Positions 1 to 9,504 of a DNA stretch of 64,000 bases are shown piece after piece. Within the stretch, counting starts at the first letter, position 1, and the number at the start of each line of letters is the position of its first letter. The translations under genes were made by a program, and so were the position numbers. The notes under the pieces are model-generated. The model was given only the letters and a program-made list of their open reading frames with translations, searched no databases and was not told where the DNA came from. Source of the DNA: Schizochytrium sp. CCTCC M209059 (taxonomy: Eukaryota; Sar; Bigyra; Thraustochytrida; Thraustochytriidae). The stretch covers positions 16,712 through 80,711 of the forward strand of contig KN805442.1 of NCBI GenBank assembly GCA_000818945.1, given 5' to 3'.

Positions 1-321
1 GTAAATAATGTCTTCTGCCACCAAGTCGCAGATTACGTCAAGGTCTTGGCAACTCTGAGCCAATAAAAAGGCTTTGACCACTTCGACAGGGCAAGCGATC
101 TTGGTGCTACCGCCAGAGAGCGCGAGATCGGCATCAATTTCGTTCCAGCGCATTTCAGGCTCTTCCGAAGCACGCGAGGAAGAAGAAGAAGAAGCAGAAG
201 AAGAGGCTTGAGATTCCCAGGCGGCATAGGCTGCACAGCCTAGAGCGTGCAGGGCCGCTCCACAGGCAGCCCCGGCGCCCCATAGCACAAGCCTTTCCCG
301 AACAGGTCGCGCGATCATCAT
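1..321 (-). CDS. SnoaL/limonene-epoxide-hydrolase-like protein, N-terminal part (cut by window edge)
   Basis: A reading frame runs open from an ATG at 321 to the window edge without a stop (107 codons). Residues about 10-35 form a small-residue-rich hydrophobic stretch that could be a membrane anchor or organelle-targeting sequence. A Ser-rich linker follows. Around residues 78-107 the pattern VEVVKAFLLAQ-x-DLDVICDLVAEDIIY resembles the first helix pair of SnoaL-like/NTF2-fold proteins, including limonene-epoxide hydrolases. The catalytic core would lie beyond the window, so activity cannot be judged. The start is the first of two adjacent ATGs. It is divergent from ARL3 across about 1 kb. 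The family call is inference from a short stretch; the open frame is seen directly. Confidence 0.45.
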   Translation of the reverse strand, partial: MMIARPVRERLVLWGAGAACGAALHALGCAAYAAWESQASSSASSSSSSRASEEPEMRWNEIDADLALSGGSTKIACPVEVVKAFLLAQSCQDLDVICDLVAEDIIY

Positions 322-1327
322 TGCCCGCGACCAAAGCCCATTATGCGATGCCACCGAGCTGCCTGGTTCGACCCTTTGCGATCTCAATGCCAATTGCGGC
401 ACCCAAGGGCGGCGCGGCGCGCGGCGCGCTAGTCTTCATGTCATCGTTGCCAGGCGGACAACTAGTTTTGTTCCTTGTGTTCCATCTAAGTCTCTCTCTC
501 TCTGTCTCTCTTTGTCTCTCTCTCTCTCCTCTTATTACACACGCACCGCCCGTACGCACCAAGCCCGCTTCTTTCAGACGCTCTCAAGCATTGCCGCTTG
601 CTTTTCTGGCTGGTAGAACTCATACATGGCGCACGCCTTAAAGTCCCCAACATGGACGGTTTCGTTCTTTAAGCCTCTGCCTTGTAAAGGCAGAGGCTGG
701 CTGAATATTACACAACGGCAACCAACTAACAGCGTAGTACGGCAAGTAAGCGCTACTAGCCAGCCAGCCAGCCAGCCAGCTCAACGTGCCAAAGCTTGCC
801 TCCGCCTTGACTTGCATATGTATATCCGTTGGGCTAGTAAGAGTTTAGTTAGCGAAAACTTTAAAGAGACGGTTACGATGGGCTCGAGCCTCAAGCCAAT
901 TGGCGTGCTCCGGGCTTAGGGAAAGAGCTCTCGTTGCGCGGCAAGACTTTGCGCAGCAAAAGGTCGGCAAACTTCAAAGGTCTCTCCTCGCTTACATCTT
1001 GTCGTTTGGAGCGAAAGAAGCAGTGTCGCCGACGACAGGAGCACGAAGCACGGGCCTTGGAAGCGCGCGGCAACCAGCTCGGTAAGTTCTGCCTGGCCGC
1101 CCACGCTGAGAAGAGAGAGACTGGCATCGCTCAGAAGGTGGCGTTCGTGCGGAGACAAAAAAGAGTGGAGAGCTAACTTCGATTACGCTTGCTTGCGTGC
1201 GTGCGTTTTTGCTTTTTTGCAAACGACAACGACGACAACGACGACAACGACGACAACGACTACAACGACGCCGAAGAAAGAAGCAAAGAACTAGAACACC
1301 AAGAGTGTCCACCGAACAAACGAAACC
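322..1327. other. Divergent intergenic region with microsatellites
   Basis: This 1 kb stretch separates the leftward SnoaL-like gene from rightward ARL3. It holds a pyrimidine (TC)n tract near 491-532, an (AGCC)n run near 757-780 and a 9-bp (CGACAACGA)n tandem near 1222-1270 in the presumed ARL3 leader. The short frames here have low-complexity translations and I support no gene. Confidence 0.6.
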
Positions 1328-1888
1328 ATGGGTCTCCTGAACTTGCTGCGCAAGCTCAAGAAGTCGGATGACGAGGCGCGTCTTTTGGTGCTGGGTCTGG
1401 ACAATGCCGGCAAGACAACTATCCTGAAGAAGCTGTCCGCTGAGGATATTGACAACATTATGCCGACGCAGGGCTTCAACATCAAGTCTATTCAGAGCGC
1501 CGGCTTCAAGCTCAACGTTTGGGATATTGGTGGCCAGAAGACCATTCGCCCGTACTGGCGCAACTACTACGATAACACTGACGCGCTCGTGTACGTTGTG
1601 GACTCGGCAGATCGCAGCCGCATTGACGAGGCCCAGGAAGAGCTTGCCTCCCTGCTCAAGGAGGACAAGCTCGCTGGCACCCCGGTGCTTGTCTTTGCTA
1701 ACAAGCAGGACCTTCTCAGCGCTATTTCGGCGTCCGAGGTGGCGGACCTTCTTCAGATTAACGACGACCGCGCTTTTCAGATTCAGGCGTGCTCGGCCAA
1801 GTCTGGCGAAGGTCTCTCGGACGGTCTTGAGTGGCTCGTGGAGCAACTCAATGACAAGGAGGACGGCGCCGCCCACGAGGGCAAGTAA
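1328..1888 (+). CDS. ARL3: ADP-ribosylation factor-like protein 3 (small GTPase)
   Basis: This single-exon gene encodes 186 aa, close to the family length. P-loop GLDNAGKT lies at residues 23-30, switch-region PTQGFNIKS at 46-54, WDIGGQ at 65-70 and the guanine-specificity motif NKQD at 125-128. The opening MGLLNLLRKLK and PTQGFNIKS match ARL3 rather than ARF1 or ARL2. In characterised eukaryotes ARL3, activated by ARL13B, releases lipidated cargo from UNC119 and PDE6-delta inside cilia. Its presence here fits the dynein heavy chain and LC8 in the same window and implies a flagellated stage. The start has a purine/ATGG context (accATGGG), as for most genes here. Confidence in the family is high; the ciliary role is inferred from homology. 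Confidence 0.95.
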   Translation: MGLLNLLRKLKKSDDEARLLVLGLDNAGKTTILKKLSAEDIDNIMPTQGFNIKSIQSAGFKLNVWDIGGQKTIRPYWRNYYDNTDALVYVVDSADRSRIDEAQEELASLLKEDKLAGTPVLVFANKQDLLSAISASEVADLLQINDDRAFQIQACSAKSGEGLSDGLEWLVEQLNDKEDGAAHEGK

Positions 1889-3194
1889 GCGAAGCTATGA
1901 TAAGCTACCCTAGCCTTGCTAGCTAACTAGCTTCAAGTACAAGGACGGGGAAGCCGCCCACTCTCTTCCGAAGAAGATTCGGACCTGCAGTGAGCGAACA
2001 CGCACGAGCAAACCCTCCTTTTTACCAAACCAACGCGTTCGAGCGTTTGCTGCGTCGCGGTGTAGATTTAAGTGATCCCCAACACGTCACAGGGGCTCAC
2101 TCTATCTTGTCTACTTGCTAGTTGGTCGGTTGGATGGATGGTTGACTAGCCAAGTGTCACTTCCCTCATCCCACCATGCTCACTTCCCGTAGGCCTAGTG
2201 TACTCGAACCTGTTGCAAGATTTTCATAACTTTGTCCAACGACGATAATCACAAAAAGAGAGGCAATCAAAGAGAGGGCAAAATAGAGAGAGAGAGAGAG
2301 AGAGAGTAGAATGGTGCTAATATTTTACACGATGAGGTCATGAAGACACGTCATGTAAGGTCTGGTAGGCCTTGAGAAGATGTATATCGGATCGACATCA
2401 ATTCGTTGATTGCCAAAAAGTCTTTGTTTGCAAGTGAGGCAACCTAAGCGCAGGGAAAAGATAACGATCGTAGTCCGGGATGTCAGGACCTTGTGCGACT
2501 CAGGCAACCAAAGAGAGGGAACGAGAGAGAGTGTGTGAGAGAGAGAGAGAGTAGAATGGTGCTGTTATTTTACAGGACGAGGTCATGAAGACACGCCATG
2601 CAAGGTCTGGTAGGCCTTGAGAAGATGTATATCGGATCGACATCAATTCGTCGTTGATTGCCAAAAAGTCTTTGTTTGCAAGTGAGGCAACCTAAGCGCG
2701 GAGATAAGATAATGATCGTAGTCCGAGATATCAGGACCTTGTGCAACTGGGGATAGTCGCGAGACTTTCGCTTTCGTTTGCAAGTGAGGTGGATAGAAAG
2801 CATATGGGTCCTAGTCCCGCTGCCAAGGACTTGGTGTGACAGAGGCGAGGTTGTATCAAGCCGTCCAAAAGGAAAGAAAGCGATATTGTGATGAGAACTT
2901 GGAAGAATTTTACTTTCTAAGAGGTATACATATTCACGTAATCAGAACGACGAGCTCGCGTCCGGGCGCGTCGTTTGCTAGCTCCTAGCTAAAACTAGCT
3001 CCACCGGGGCTCTTTCTTCTCGTGAAAGTAAAGAGAGCTTGCTAGTGTGGGGTGGTGGTGCAAAGAGAAAAAGACGGGGTTGTGAGAGAAAAAAGAAGAG
3101 GTAGAGATAGCGGGCTTTTGACTGACTGACCGACGGTGACGAGGTGTAATCGTCATCGTTTGGTCAAGGCGCGCATGCGCGTCTCTTCTTCTTT
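1889..3194. other. Convergent 3' intergenic region between ARL3 and ODC
   Basis: The two genes converge here, so this should hold both 3' UTRs and terminators. Its main content is the approximately 240-bp direct duplication listed separately, plus (GA)n tracts near 2287-2307 and 2522-2552. No credible coding region was seen; the two 60-77 aa leftward frames here are the two repeat copies. Confidence 0.6.
2269..2752. repeat. Direct tandem duplication, two copies of about 240 bp
   Basis: Copy 1 runs about 2269-2505 and copy 2 about 2509-2752. Both open with a caaagagaggg and (GA)n block, continue through gtagaatggtgct, ggtctggtaggccttgagaa and tttgcaagtgaggcaaccta, and end near aggaccttgtgc. 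Copies differ by scattered substitutions and small indels, such as a 3-bp insertion in copy 2 after atcaattcgt. A third fragment, tttgcaagtgaggtgga, recurs near 2775. The divergence suggests an old duplication. Confidence 0.9.
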
Positions 3195-4580
3195 TCAGAT
3201 ATAGACCTTGGTGGCGATCTCGAAGCCGTTGAACTTGGCGGCAGCGGCGACGGTGTAGGCGCCCATGTCAGGAAAGTACATCCAGTCGCCAACCTCGAGG
3301 CGCGGCAGGTAAGAATCCTTGAGAACGCAATCGAGACCGTCGCAGGTTGGACCCCAGACGCTGCCCTCGCAGAGCTGCTCGCCATCGACCTCGCCAACAA
3401 AGGCGACGGCGTTCTTGGAGGAAGAACCGGCAGCAGCCTCATCGTCGTCGCTAAAGTCCGAGTCGGTGGCGCCCGGAGCGAGCGGGTCCTCGCCCGATCC
3501 ACTGCGACGAAGTGCCTCGCGCTCTACCTGGCGGCGACCACGCACGCGAAGGGGAAAGCCCTGCACGGTGGCGTGGTCGTAGATGATGTTGTTGAAACTA
3601 CCGTAGACGCCTTCGTTAATGTAGTAACGAAAGACCTCGGTGTTGCGCACAACGGTGCGGCGGCGGGCGAGCACGTTGGCGACCAGGGTGCAGGAGGAGT
3701 GCACCATGTAGCGGCCGGGCTCGGCGATGATGCGCACGCCGGACTCAGCGGGGAAGAGCTGGTCGAGCGTGGGGCCGAGCTGGCGGGCAAGCGCCGGGAA
3801 GAGGCGGGCGTCGCCCTTGGCCTCGAGGCTGTCGTCGTCGACGCCGTTGAACTCGGCGGCCTCACGCGCGGCCGCGGCGGCCTTCCAGTGGCGCACAGAC
3901 TCGCCGGGGAAGCCGCCACCGATGTCGAGGATGCTGAGCTGGATGCCGAGCTCCTCAGCAATGTCGAAGGCGCGGCGCGCGAGATGAACGGCCTCGGAGA
4001 AGGCAGCGATGTCCTGGCATCCACTGCCGACGTGGTAGCTGACGCCAACGAGGTTGAGGTCGAGGTCGAGGCAGGTCTGCATGAGGCCGCGCACGGCCTT
4101 GATGTCGGCGCCGAACTTGACGCCGAGCTGGCAGACGGCGCTCGAGTCGTCGGGAAGGAGACGGAGCAGGATCTTGGCGCCGGCGAAGTGGCGCTTGATC
4201 TTGAAAAGCTCGTCGTCGTTGTCAAAGGTCATCATCTCGGCGCCGACCTGGGCGGCGTGCAGGAGGTGCGATTGCGCCTTGCAGGGGTGGGCGAAGATAA
4301 TGTCCTCGGGGCTGGCGCCGGCCTCGAGCACGAGGTCGATCTCGCCCTTGGAGGCGCAGTCGAATCCGACGCCGAGCTTGACGAGGCGGCGCAGGATCTG
4401 CGGGTCGTCGTGGCACTTGACGGCATAAAAGGGCTCCACGCGAGGGAGGAGCGCGCGCCAGGCCCTCACCTTGCTGTCCACATCTGCAAGGTCCACGACC
4501 ATGAAAGCCGATTCATCTTCGCCATGTTCTACTCTTTCCTTGATGCTGGCCCAGACTCGTGCGTTGAGCTCCCCTTCCAT
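3195..4580 (-). CDS. ODC: Ornithine decarboxylase (PLP fold-type III)
   Basis: 461 aa, single exon. The enzyme decarboxylates ornithine to putrescine, the entry step to polyamines. The PLP lysine is K55 in YAVKC; HVGSG lies at 183-187, the phosphate-binding GGGFPG at 221-226, EPGRY at 287-291 and the catalytic cysteine at C413 in WGPTCDGLD. These indicate ODC rather than diaminopimelate decarboxylase. Two insertions stand out: Ala-rich residues about 231-260, and an acidic/Ser segment about 359-389 just before the last strands. The protein ends soon after the FNGF core motif, so it has no mouse-type C-terminal PEST/degron tail. The ATG at 4580 is followed at once by family-like sequence. Antizyme control cannot be judged. 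Confidence 0.95.
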   Translation of the reverse strand: MEGELNARVWASIKERVEHGEDESAFMVVDLADVDSKVRAWRALLPRVEPFYAVKCHDDPQILRRLVKLGVGFDCASKGEIDLVLEAGASPEDIIFAHPCKAQSHLLHAAQVGAEMMTFDNDDELFKIKRHFAGAKILLRLLPDDSSAVCQLGVKFGADIKAVRGLMQTCLDLDLNLVGVSYHVGSGCQDIAAFSEAVHLARRAFDIAEELGIQLSILDIGGGFPGESVRHWKAAAAAREAAEFNGVDDDSLEAKGDARLFPALARQLGPTLDQLFPAESGVRIIAEPGRYMVHSSCTLVANVLARRRTVVRNTEVFRYYINEGVYGSFNNIIYDHATVQGFPLRVRGRRQVEREALRRSGSGEDPLAPGATDSDFSDDDEAAAGSSSKNAVAFVGEVDGEQLCEGSVWGPTCDGLDCVLKDSYLPRLEVGDWMYFPDMGAYTVAAAAKFNGFEIATKVYI

Positions 4581-5170
4581 CGAGATCGGCGCTGCCGCCG
4601 AGAGCGTGTACTTCGCGCCTCCTTGCGGAGCCTGCCGGCTGCGCTTCTTCTTGCTAGTTAGTGCTGGTGCTGGTGCTGGTGCTTGTGCTTGTGCTTGTCT
4701 CGCTGCTTTTGCGGAGGTCTCGCGGGGCGCTCGGTCGAGTTGCGGGTTTGTTTGCTCGCTCGCTGCTCTGCTCGCCGCGCCGGGCTGCGTCTCGTCTCGT
4801 CTTGTCTCGCCGCTTGCTGCTTACTCGCTTATAGTCGCGCACCCGCCCGCTCGCTCTCCCTGCTTTTCCCTCTATGCCAGCCTCGCCTCGCCCCTCCTCC
4901 CCTTCCGGTCAGTGAGTGGCAGGCAGGCAGTGGCTGGCACACGGGTGCGCCAGGTTTTTCGTTAGCTGGGAACTAGGAGGCCCCTAGACCCTTCCGGCTT
5001 TCGCTCGGCGCCCGCGCGCTCGCTCTTCGACCGAAAAGGCGACAAGCGGGGAGCGGGGGAAGGAGGGGGGTGAGAAAAAAAGCTGGTTGGTCGAAAGCCG
5101 CCCCTGGCCGCACGAAGAACGAACGACTCGCAGTCGCAGTCCATTTGTCACGGCTGGGAAAAGGGAAAAA

Positions 5171-5210
5171 GGATGCGATGCGATGCGATGCGATGCGATG
5201 CGATGCGATG
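5171..5210. repeat. Pentanucleotide (CGATG)n array
   Basis: About eight near-perfect CGATG units run in the region upstream of ODC. Confidence 0.9.
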
Positions 5211-6129
5211 TGTTCGGCGGCGAGCACGCCTGTGCCGTGACCCAAGGTTGCGCTCGCTCTTTGCGTTTCCAAGCTACGCACCGCCCTCGGCATGCGCTTG
5301 GTCGTTGGATTGTCGTCGTCGTCGTCGTCGTCGTCGTCTCCGTCTCATCATCAGCAGCCTGGCAGCTGCAGCAGCAGCAGCAGCAGCAGGGTCAAGATGT
5401 CCTGTCCCGGCTCCGTACCGCTCCTCAGTAAGTAGCAAGATATCCGGCATGGCGGATGAACCAACAAGGGAATGAACGGCTGTGAGGGAGGGCGTGGCTC
5501 TTTGCCCCTCGGACCGGCCAGTACTTTCCATGCCCAGCCAGCCAGTCGGCCGACCGCTGCCGGCCGTTCGTGATCCTCGCGCTTCGCTCCGCCTCGCGTC
5601 GCCGCCATCACGCCCTCGCAGCGCAGCGCAGCGCAGCACAGCATGGCATGGCATGGCCTCGCCTGGCCTGGCCTGGTACCGACCGAGCCCTGCTCGAGGC
5701 AAGCTCCTGCCCTCTCCCTCCCTCCCTCCAACATGTGTGACTCGCCCCGACTCTTTCTGTCAGCCGCGACGCAGCTGCGGCACACGCGTCCGCCCCCGCG
5801 CCGCTTCGCGATGCTCCGGCTCCCAGGAGTCGCCGCGCGCCGCGCCTCGCTCGCCCGCCCGCACCCAGAAGCGCCACGGCCGGCGGATCGACCGCGGCGA
5901 TGCTCGGGGTTTTCGTGGCCGCAGGATCTCGCTCGGCCGCCGGGGAAACCGGGTCTCCACAGTGCCCCCCCACGCGGGACCCGGCGGCATCCGTGACCGC
6001 GCGTTTGCGGCGCGGGCGCGAAGCCGCCGGAGGGCACGGCCAGGGCCCGAAATCGCCGGCAAGGCAAGGCAAGGCAAGGCGAGGCGCGGCGAGGCGAGGC
6101 GACGCGGCCGCTCCGGAGTCAGCCTGGCG

Positions 6130-6130
6130 A

Positions 6131-6182
<52 letters not shown>

Positions 6183-6190
6183 GCGTCTGC
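6130..6190. repeat. Hexanucleotide (GCGTCT)n array
   Basis: About nine GCGTCT units run in tandem, followed by a shifted GTGCGTCTGCG end. The period of six keeps several reading frames open and explains the repetitive hypothetical peptides in this area. Confidence 0.9.
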
Positions 6191-7366
6191 GACTGGCGAC
6201 CCGGTTTAAAGCGGCGCGCATGGATGGACGGACGGTCTGCGGCCGTCGGGTTTGCGCCAAAGCGAAGGGGAGAAGAGGAAGACGCGCGCGTGTGTGTGTG
6301 CGTGTGCGTGTGCGCCGAAATGAGCGGCTTTGTTCGATCGATCGATCCATGAGCCGCGTGGCCGTTGCCGACAGCAGCGACCAGGACAGCAACCAGCTGC
6401 AGCCTGGCTTGCCTTGGCTTGCCTTGGCTTGCCTTACCTTGGCTTGCCTTGCCGCGGTCCATGCCCGAGACGAGGTGCTCGCTCGAGGTCGGTTGATATG
6501 AACCAAGGGACGACCAACAGTCCGAGTCCAAGGGAGGGTCCTGGCGGGAGCGTCGACGGCCATCGCGCTGCGAGCGAGACAACCTTCCCTTCCCTTCCCC
6601 CCGTCCCTTCCCATCCGTCCACCCACCTGCAGGGCCATTCGCCACGAGAAGCGCAGGCAGCTGAGCACAGACGCCCACCATGGCCACTTATAGCCATGCG
6701 AAGCGAAGCGAAAGTGCGGCCAGCGGTCACGGCCGCGCCGAGACGAACCGGGGAGGCTGCGGTGGAAGTGTTAGTTTTGCAACTTGAAAGTGATCTACGT
6801 ATCTCCTCAGCCAAGAAACGTGATTTTTTTGGGGGGGGGGTTGGTAGAATGGACATATCGCGCAAGCGCACGGCCCCCCGCTGGTGATGGTGGCGATGGT
6901 GACGTGCACGCAGCAGCAGCAGCGGCAGCAGGCAACGCCTCGACGTCGATCGGCGGTGTCGGTTGAGTCGCGATCATCGTCATTCGATCGACCCTCGCTC
7001 GCTCAAGCCAGCCAGCCATGGCAGCAGGCAGCCAGATCGTCTCGTACTGTGAAGAGCGCGAGGAAACCGGTGAAGGAATGGCCATCCTCCGTGCATGCCT
7101 CCGCGTCTGTCCGCGGCGCGAGCCTGGCTCATGGGCTGTGCGTGGGCCGGGGCCGCATGAGAAGGCCTGGCTGGCGGTCGCCGAGCGGCCCATTGCGCGA
7201 CCACATGGACATGCGCATGCGAACATGGCCAAGGCGAGTGTGATAGGAATGTAATGGAAGCACGAGTCTCCGAGCCTCCGCAGGCCTGGCCCAGAGCCAG
7301 ACGCGCATGCCGCGGACGCAAACCGGACGCTCGTGAGACCGATCGATCCAGACCCACCCCATCGAC

Positions 7367-7412
7367 TTGCCTTGCCTTGCCTTGCCTTGCCTTGCCTTCC
7401 CTTCCCTTCCCT
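7367..7412. repeat. Pentanucleotide (CCTTG)n array decaying into (CCCTT)n
   Basis: Five or more CCTTG units pass into CCCTT units. The same pentamer in the opposite orientation (AAGGC) occurs near 6058-6082, so the two arrays are inverted relative to one another. Confidence 0.85.
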
Positions 7413-8460
7413 AGCCTTGTCTTGGCGCAGGCGCCACGCTCGCAGGGTCTTGAGGCATCATGGTGACAGCCTGGGCCATGGATCAAGCAACAGCAACCAG
7501 CCACCATTCAGCCTCGACGACGGCGCAATACTTACCGACTCACAGGCCAGCAGCCAGAGCGTGCTGGCAGCAGCATACTTTACCCACCTACCGCACTGCA
7601 CGGCTGGCCGTCAGGGCGCCGCGTTTCACCCTCGCTCGCGCTTTCTTCGCTGCGGTATCGCTCAAACGTGCACGTTCCAGAGGCGCGCGCAGCCATCCAC
7701 CCACCGCTGACAATCTCGGCCGGCTGAGCAGCGCCAACTCCGCTCTCAAGGCCGGCAGCCGTGCCACCAATGGCAATAACAAGCTGCAGCTGCAGCGTTT
7801 CCTTCGTCTGAAGCAGATGATCACAGCATCAGCATCGGAGAGATGGGTCAGATCATTGTCTTTAGGCCTAGCCCCAGCCAGGGCCATGAGCGGGCGGCCG
7901 CGCCCTGGCATCAGCAGAGTCCAGGCTGCCTTCCACCAGTGCGTGGCCTGGCTGGCTCGGCCGGGCCCGACGGCAGCTCAGCGGCCACTGCGGCTGCGGC
8001 CGTTGCTGGCTGGCTGGCTTTCTCCGACGCGCGCGGCGCGGGGGTCCCGGTCGCCGCGACGCGAGCACGGGCGGCACGACCCTACCCTAGTTTTCGAAGA
8101 CGTCACTCGTGACCCCTGGGAGCGTGCATTTGAGAGCGGTTCTCCGTCGGCGAGGTGTGCGTTGGGACGCTGCCGGCCTCGCCTCGCCTCGGCCCCTGAG
8201 CGAAAGCCGGCAGGCCGGCGCGCCGACGGGCTCGCTCTCCGCGCTCGCTCTTCGCGAGCGTCGCGAGCTTCGCGAAGAAGGACCAACTAGACAATGGCTA
8301 GTGCGACAACGTGACTTTGAGGATGAGGATGTGAGAGAGAGAGCATACAGCATGAAAGCGCGAGGGACGAGACGCAAGCAAACCTGCAACTCGACGAGAA
8401 TCTCAAGCACAAAAGCACAACAAGCAGCGCAAGCTAGACACTTCAGTCAATCAAGGAAAG

Positions 8461-8616
8461 ATGGCGGATGGCAAGCAGCAGTTTGCGGCGGAGGCCGGCT
8501 CCAAGAAGAAGGACGCCATGAAGCCTGCCAAGGCCGCCAAGGCCATGGCCGAGGACAAGCCCAAGAAGGCCGCCGCCGCCGGCAAGAAGAAGGCTGCCCC
8601 CAAGTCGAAGAAGTAG
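8461..8616 (+). CDS. 51-aa Lys/Ala-rich basic protein (histone-H1-tail-like)
   Basis: The ATG has a strong context (aaagATGGC) and gives 51 residues of mostly Lys, Ala and Pro, with motifs such as KPAKAAKAM, EDKPKKAA and KKKAAPKSKK. It looks like the C-terminal tail of a linker histone or a small chromatin/RNA-binding protein; there is no globular domain. Lysine codons are almost all AAG and alanine GCC, matching the certain genes here, which argues that it is translated. A longer frame (8109-8720) overlaps it in another register but is low quality. It could also be the last exon of a larger gene, though no upstream exon was recognised. Function unknown; DNA binding is inferred from composition. 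Confidence 0.6.
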   Translation: MADGKQQFAAEAGSKKKDAMKPAKAAKAMAEDKPKKAAAAGKKKAAPKSKK

Positions 8617-9504
8617 AGTTGACAACACTTAACACCGTCTTCTTTTGGACAGTGAGCGGACATACGAGGGAATTCCCCTTTTTTGTCGGGTACAGCGCGC
8701 GCGCGCGCGCGCGCGCGTGAAAGGATAGCCAGGAACGGCGCCAAAGCAGGATGAGTGAGCGACACTCGCCTCAATTGTAAGAAGAACTTGTAAAAAAAAA
8801 AATGTAGAAAATTCATTTACCGTCAGTCCTTTAAAAATTGAACACACGCCAATGTAGCAGCTTTGCACGCTTCCATCTAGGCATCGATTTACTATACGAC
8901 TATTACACAAACGAATAGCAGAAAGCCCTGCAAGGTCCAGTCTACGATATGATCCGAGTGCGAGAGTGGGGATGTAATCACGCAACGATTCGCGACGCTT
9001 TATGGGGAGCTGAGTAGTTTCGATCCTGACACCGCATAGGAAATCACGCAAATTCAATACCAAAAAAGATAAATGATGAGAGCAAAGGACTTGACGTGCG
9101 AGACCATAATACATCCGTCTCATCTAGCGGCTTTTTTGCAACAGCGCAAATCACCTTATCAGTCAGGAGGAGCGAGATCCTCTCTTTTCGATCATGAGTA
9201 CGTACGCACGTACGTACTACAGGTTTCGATTAAAATGGCCTAATTCTTGCGGGAAAAGTTATTAATTTATTAGACCACTTGCGCGATGAGGCGCAAAAAT
9301 CTTCGTATACGCAGCCTCTCAAACAGAGAGCGAGCGAGCGAGCGAGCAAGCACCCGGACTGAAGACGGGGCTCGCAACCCCTCTCTGCCTCGCGCGCATA
9401 CGCCCTCCACTCCCCTCAGCGTCCCTGCGTCCGCCTCTTTACGCACGTCCGCAAGACGCGAGGTCCACGGTGCTGGGAAGCGGAAGACCTACCTTTTTTG
9501 CGAA
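8617..9504. other. Intergenic region between the small basic gene and the START-PX gene
   Basis: It holds a (GC)n tract at 8695-8717 with Z-DNA potential, AT-rich sequence around 8780-9280, and an ACGTACG-rich near-palindrome near 9196-9220. An in-frame extension from an ATG at 9286 to 9504 reads into the next gene, but its Arg/Ser/Ala-rich product and (GAGC)n sequence look like a leader. I see no separate gene. Confidence 0.55.
8695..8717. repeat. (GC)n alternating tract
   Basis: An uninterrupted alternating GC tract of about 23 nt, a classical Z-DNA-prone sequence, lies about 80 nt after the stop of the 51-aa gene. Confidence 0.9.

Larger units (their letters stand above)
4581..8460. other. 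3.9 kb gene-free, microsatellite-rich divergent region
   Basis: This long spacer lies between leftward ODC and the rightward Lys/Ala-rich gene. It has TGGTGC/TTGTGC runs near 4657-4700, (CGATG)n at 5171-5210, (GTC)n at 5314-5338, (CAG)n at 5368-5390, (AAGGC)n near 6058-6082, (GCGTCT)n at 6130-6190, (GT)n-like near 6288-6315, GCCTT/GGCTT arrays near 6408-6452 and (CCTTG)n near 7367-7412. Open frames of up to about 360 codons exist on both strands, but their translations are GC- and repeat-driven with no recognisable domain. I treat them as chance frames. It must contain both promoters; no specific box is certain. Confidence 0.6.

Noticed and set aside
992..1876. 294-codon frame antisense to ARL3
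   Set aside because: Mirror of ARL3 plus a repeat-derived Arg/Cys stretch.
2205..2225. A TTCGA-containing stretch on the minus strand resembling a tRNA B box
   Set aside because: The required C after the loop and a pairing T-stem are absent, and no A box or cloverleaf could be built.
2325..2803. Two similar 60-77 aa leftward frames as a duplicated gene pair
   Set aside because: They are just the two copies of the 240-bp repeat; no start context or domain supports translation.
3573..4661. 362-codon frame antisense to ODC
   Set aside because: Val/Glu/Ala-rich mirror of ODC codons with no recognisable fold.
5482..6687. Overlapping 240-360 codon frames on both strands
   Set aside because: Products are driven by (GCGTCT)n, (GT)n and AAGGC repeats and show no domain.
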